Source: Thioalkalivibrio sp. (lineage in GTDB: Bacteria; Pseudomonadota; Gammaproteobacteria; Ectothiorhodospirales; Ectothiorhodospiraceae). Taken from it: DNA of 14,556 nt. Below, in pieces: positions 14,077-14,556 of this stretch. The stretch's first letter is position 1, and each line of letters starts with the position of its first letter. The stretch spans positions 1 through 14,556 of the forward strand of contig PWGH01000040.1 in NCBI GenBank assembly GCA_003555285.1. The letters are read 5' to 3'. Both the position numbers and the translations under genes were made by a program. Below the pieces are notes generated by a model. The model was not told the origin of the DNA and searched no databases. It saw nothing but the letters and a program-made list of their open reading frames with translations.

Positions 14077-14556
14077 ATGCCCCAGTATCGCTCCCGGACC
14101 ACCACCCACGGCCGCAACATGGCCGGCGCCCGCGCGCTGTGGCGCGCCACCGGCATGAAGGACGGCGACTTCGACAAGCCGATCATTGCGGTGGTGAACT
14201 CCTTCACCCAGTTCGTTCCCGGGCACGTGCACCTGAAGGACCTGGGCCAGCTGGTCGCGCGCGAGATCGAGGCCGCCGGCGGCGTGGCCAAGGAATTCAA
14301 CACCATTGCGGTCGATGACGGCATCGCGATGGGGCATGCGGGGATGCTCTACTCGCTGCCCTCGCGCGAGATCATCGCCGACAGCGTCGAATACATGGTG
14401 AACGCCCACTGTGCCGATGCGATGGTCTGCATCTCCAACTGCGACAAGATCACGCCGGGGATGCTGATGGCCGCGATGCGGCTGAACATCCCGGCGGTCT
14501 TTGTCTCCGGCGGGCCGATGGAAGCCGGCAAGGTCCAACTGCGCGGCAAGATCGTC
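14077..14556 (+). CDS. ilvD: Dihydroxy-acid dehydratase, N-terminal part (cut by window edge)
   Basis: The first 160 residues of dihydroxy-acid dehydratase, which converts 2,3-dihydroxy-3-methylvalerate and -isovalerate to the 2-keto acids of isoleucine and valine synthesis. It follows E. coli IlvD closely: [30 protein letters not shown] at 41-53, VDDGIAMGH with Asp81 at the metal site, and [13 protein letters not shown] with Cys122 as Fe-S ligand and Lys124 as the modified active-site lysine. The full protein is about 615 residues, so about a quarter is present. I chose the ATG at 14077 because it gives MPQYRS, matching the usual E. coli-type start; an in-frame ATG at 14059 would add six residues. 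It is divergent from the HMA gene. The reading frame is intact to the edge. Confidence 0.96.
   Translation, partial: MPQYRSRTTTHGRNMAGARALWRATGMKDGDFDKPIIAVVNSFTQFVPGHVHLKDLGQLVAREIEAAGGVAKEFNTIAVDDGIAMGHAGMLYSLPSREIIADSVEYMVNAHCADAMVCISNCDKITPGMLMAAMRLNIPAVFVSGGPMEAGKVQLRGKIV

Noticed and set aside
13614..14324. N-terminal extension of the DUF192 reading frame
   Set aside because: It crosses the HMA gene and ilvD antisense; the signal peptide begins at 13613.

Overview
The window is high-GC DNA, densely coded on both strands, from a proteobacterium. It is most likely a gammaproteobacterium: the partial ilvD at the right edge is close to the E. coli type, there is an MscK/MscM-type giant mechanosensitive channel, and a RimK-family/C39-GNAT gene pair is present. 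The genus cannot be fixed from sequence alone. No tRNA, rRNA, IS, CRISPR or phage gene is visible, and no stretch over 300 bases lacks a gene.

Layout. (1) 1-76 is a nested inverted repeat at the left edge. (2) 103-1676, minus strand: a small secreted-type ORF that appears frameshifted, an HPF/RaiA-family ribosome-associated protein, and a transglutaminase-like cysteine peptidase. (3) 1891-9280, plus strand: a tightly packed six-gene run. It starts with a GNAT/C39-peptidase fusion overlapping a RimK-family ATP-grasp ligase. Nineteen bases later come a HAD phosphatase-UbiA prenyltransferase fusion, a DprE1-like FAD oxidase, a DprE2-like SDR reductase and an LPG-synthase-TM/UPF0104-type membrane protein. 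(4) 9386-12874, minus strand, convergent: a 1162-residue MscK/MscM-like channel. (5) 13143-13999, minus strand: a secreted DUF192 protein and a small HMA metal-binding protein. (6) 14077 to the edge, plus strand: ilvD, divergent from the HMA gene.

How the genes work together. The UbiA/HAD, DprE1 and DprE2 set matches the chemistry that makes polyprenyl-phospho-D-arabinofuranose in mycobacteria: phosphoribosyl transfer to polyprenyl phosphate, dephosphorylation, then two-step C2 epimerisation. The last gene is a plausible flippase for the lipid-linked sugar. No arabinofuranosyltransferase is in the window, so the acceptor is unknown. The GNAT-C39 and RimK-like proteins look like an amide-bond-forming and peptide-processing module. 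Its position in the same apparent transcription unit as the arabinose-donor genes is the most interesting feature here and may point to an uncharacterised envelope glycoconjugate or peptide modification. That functional link is inference from gene order only.
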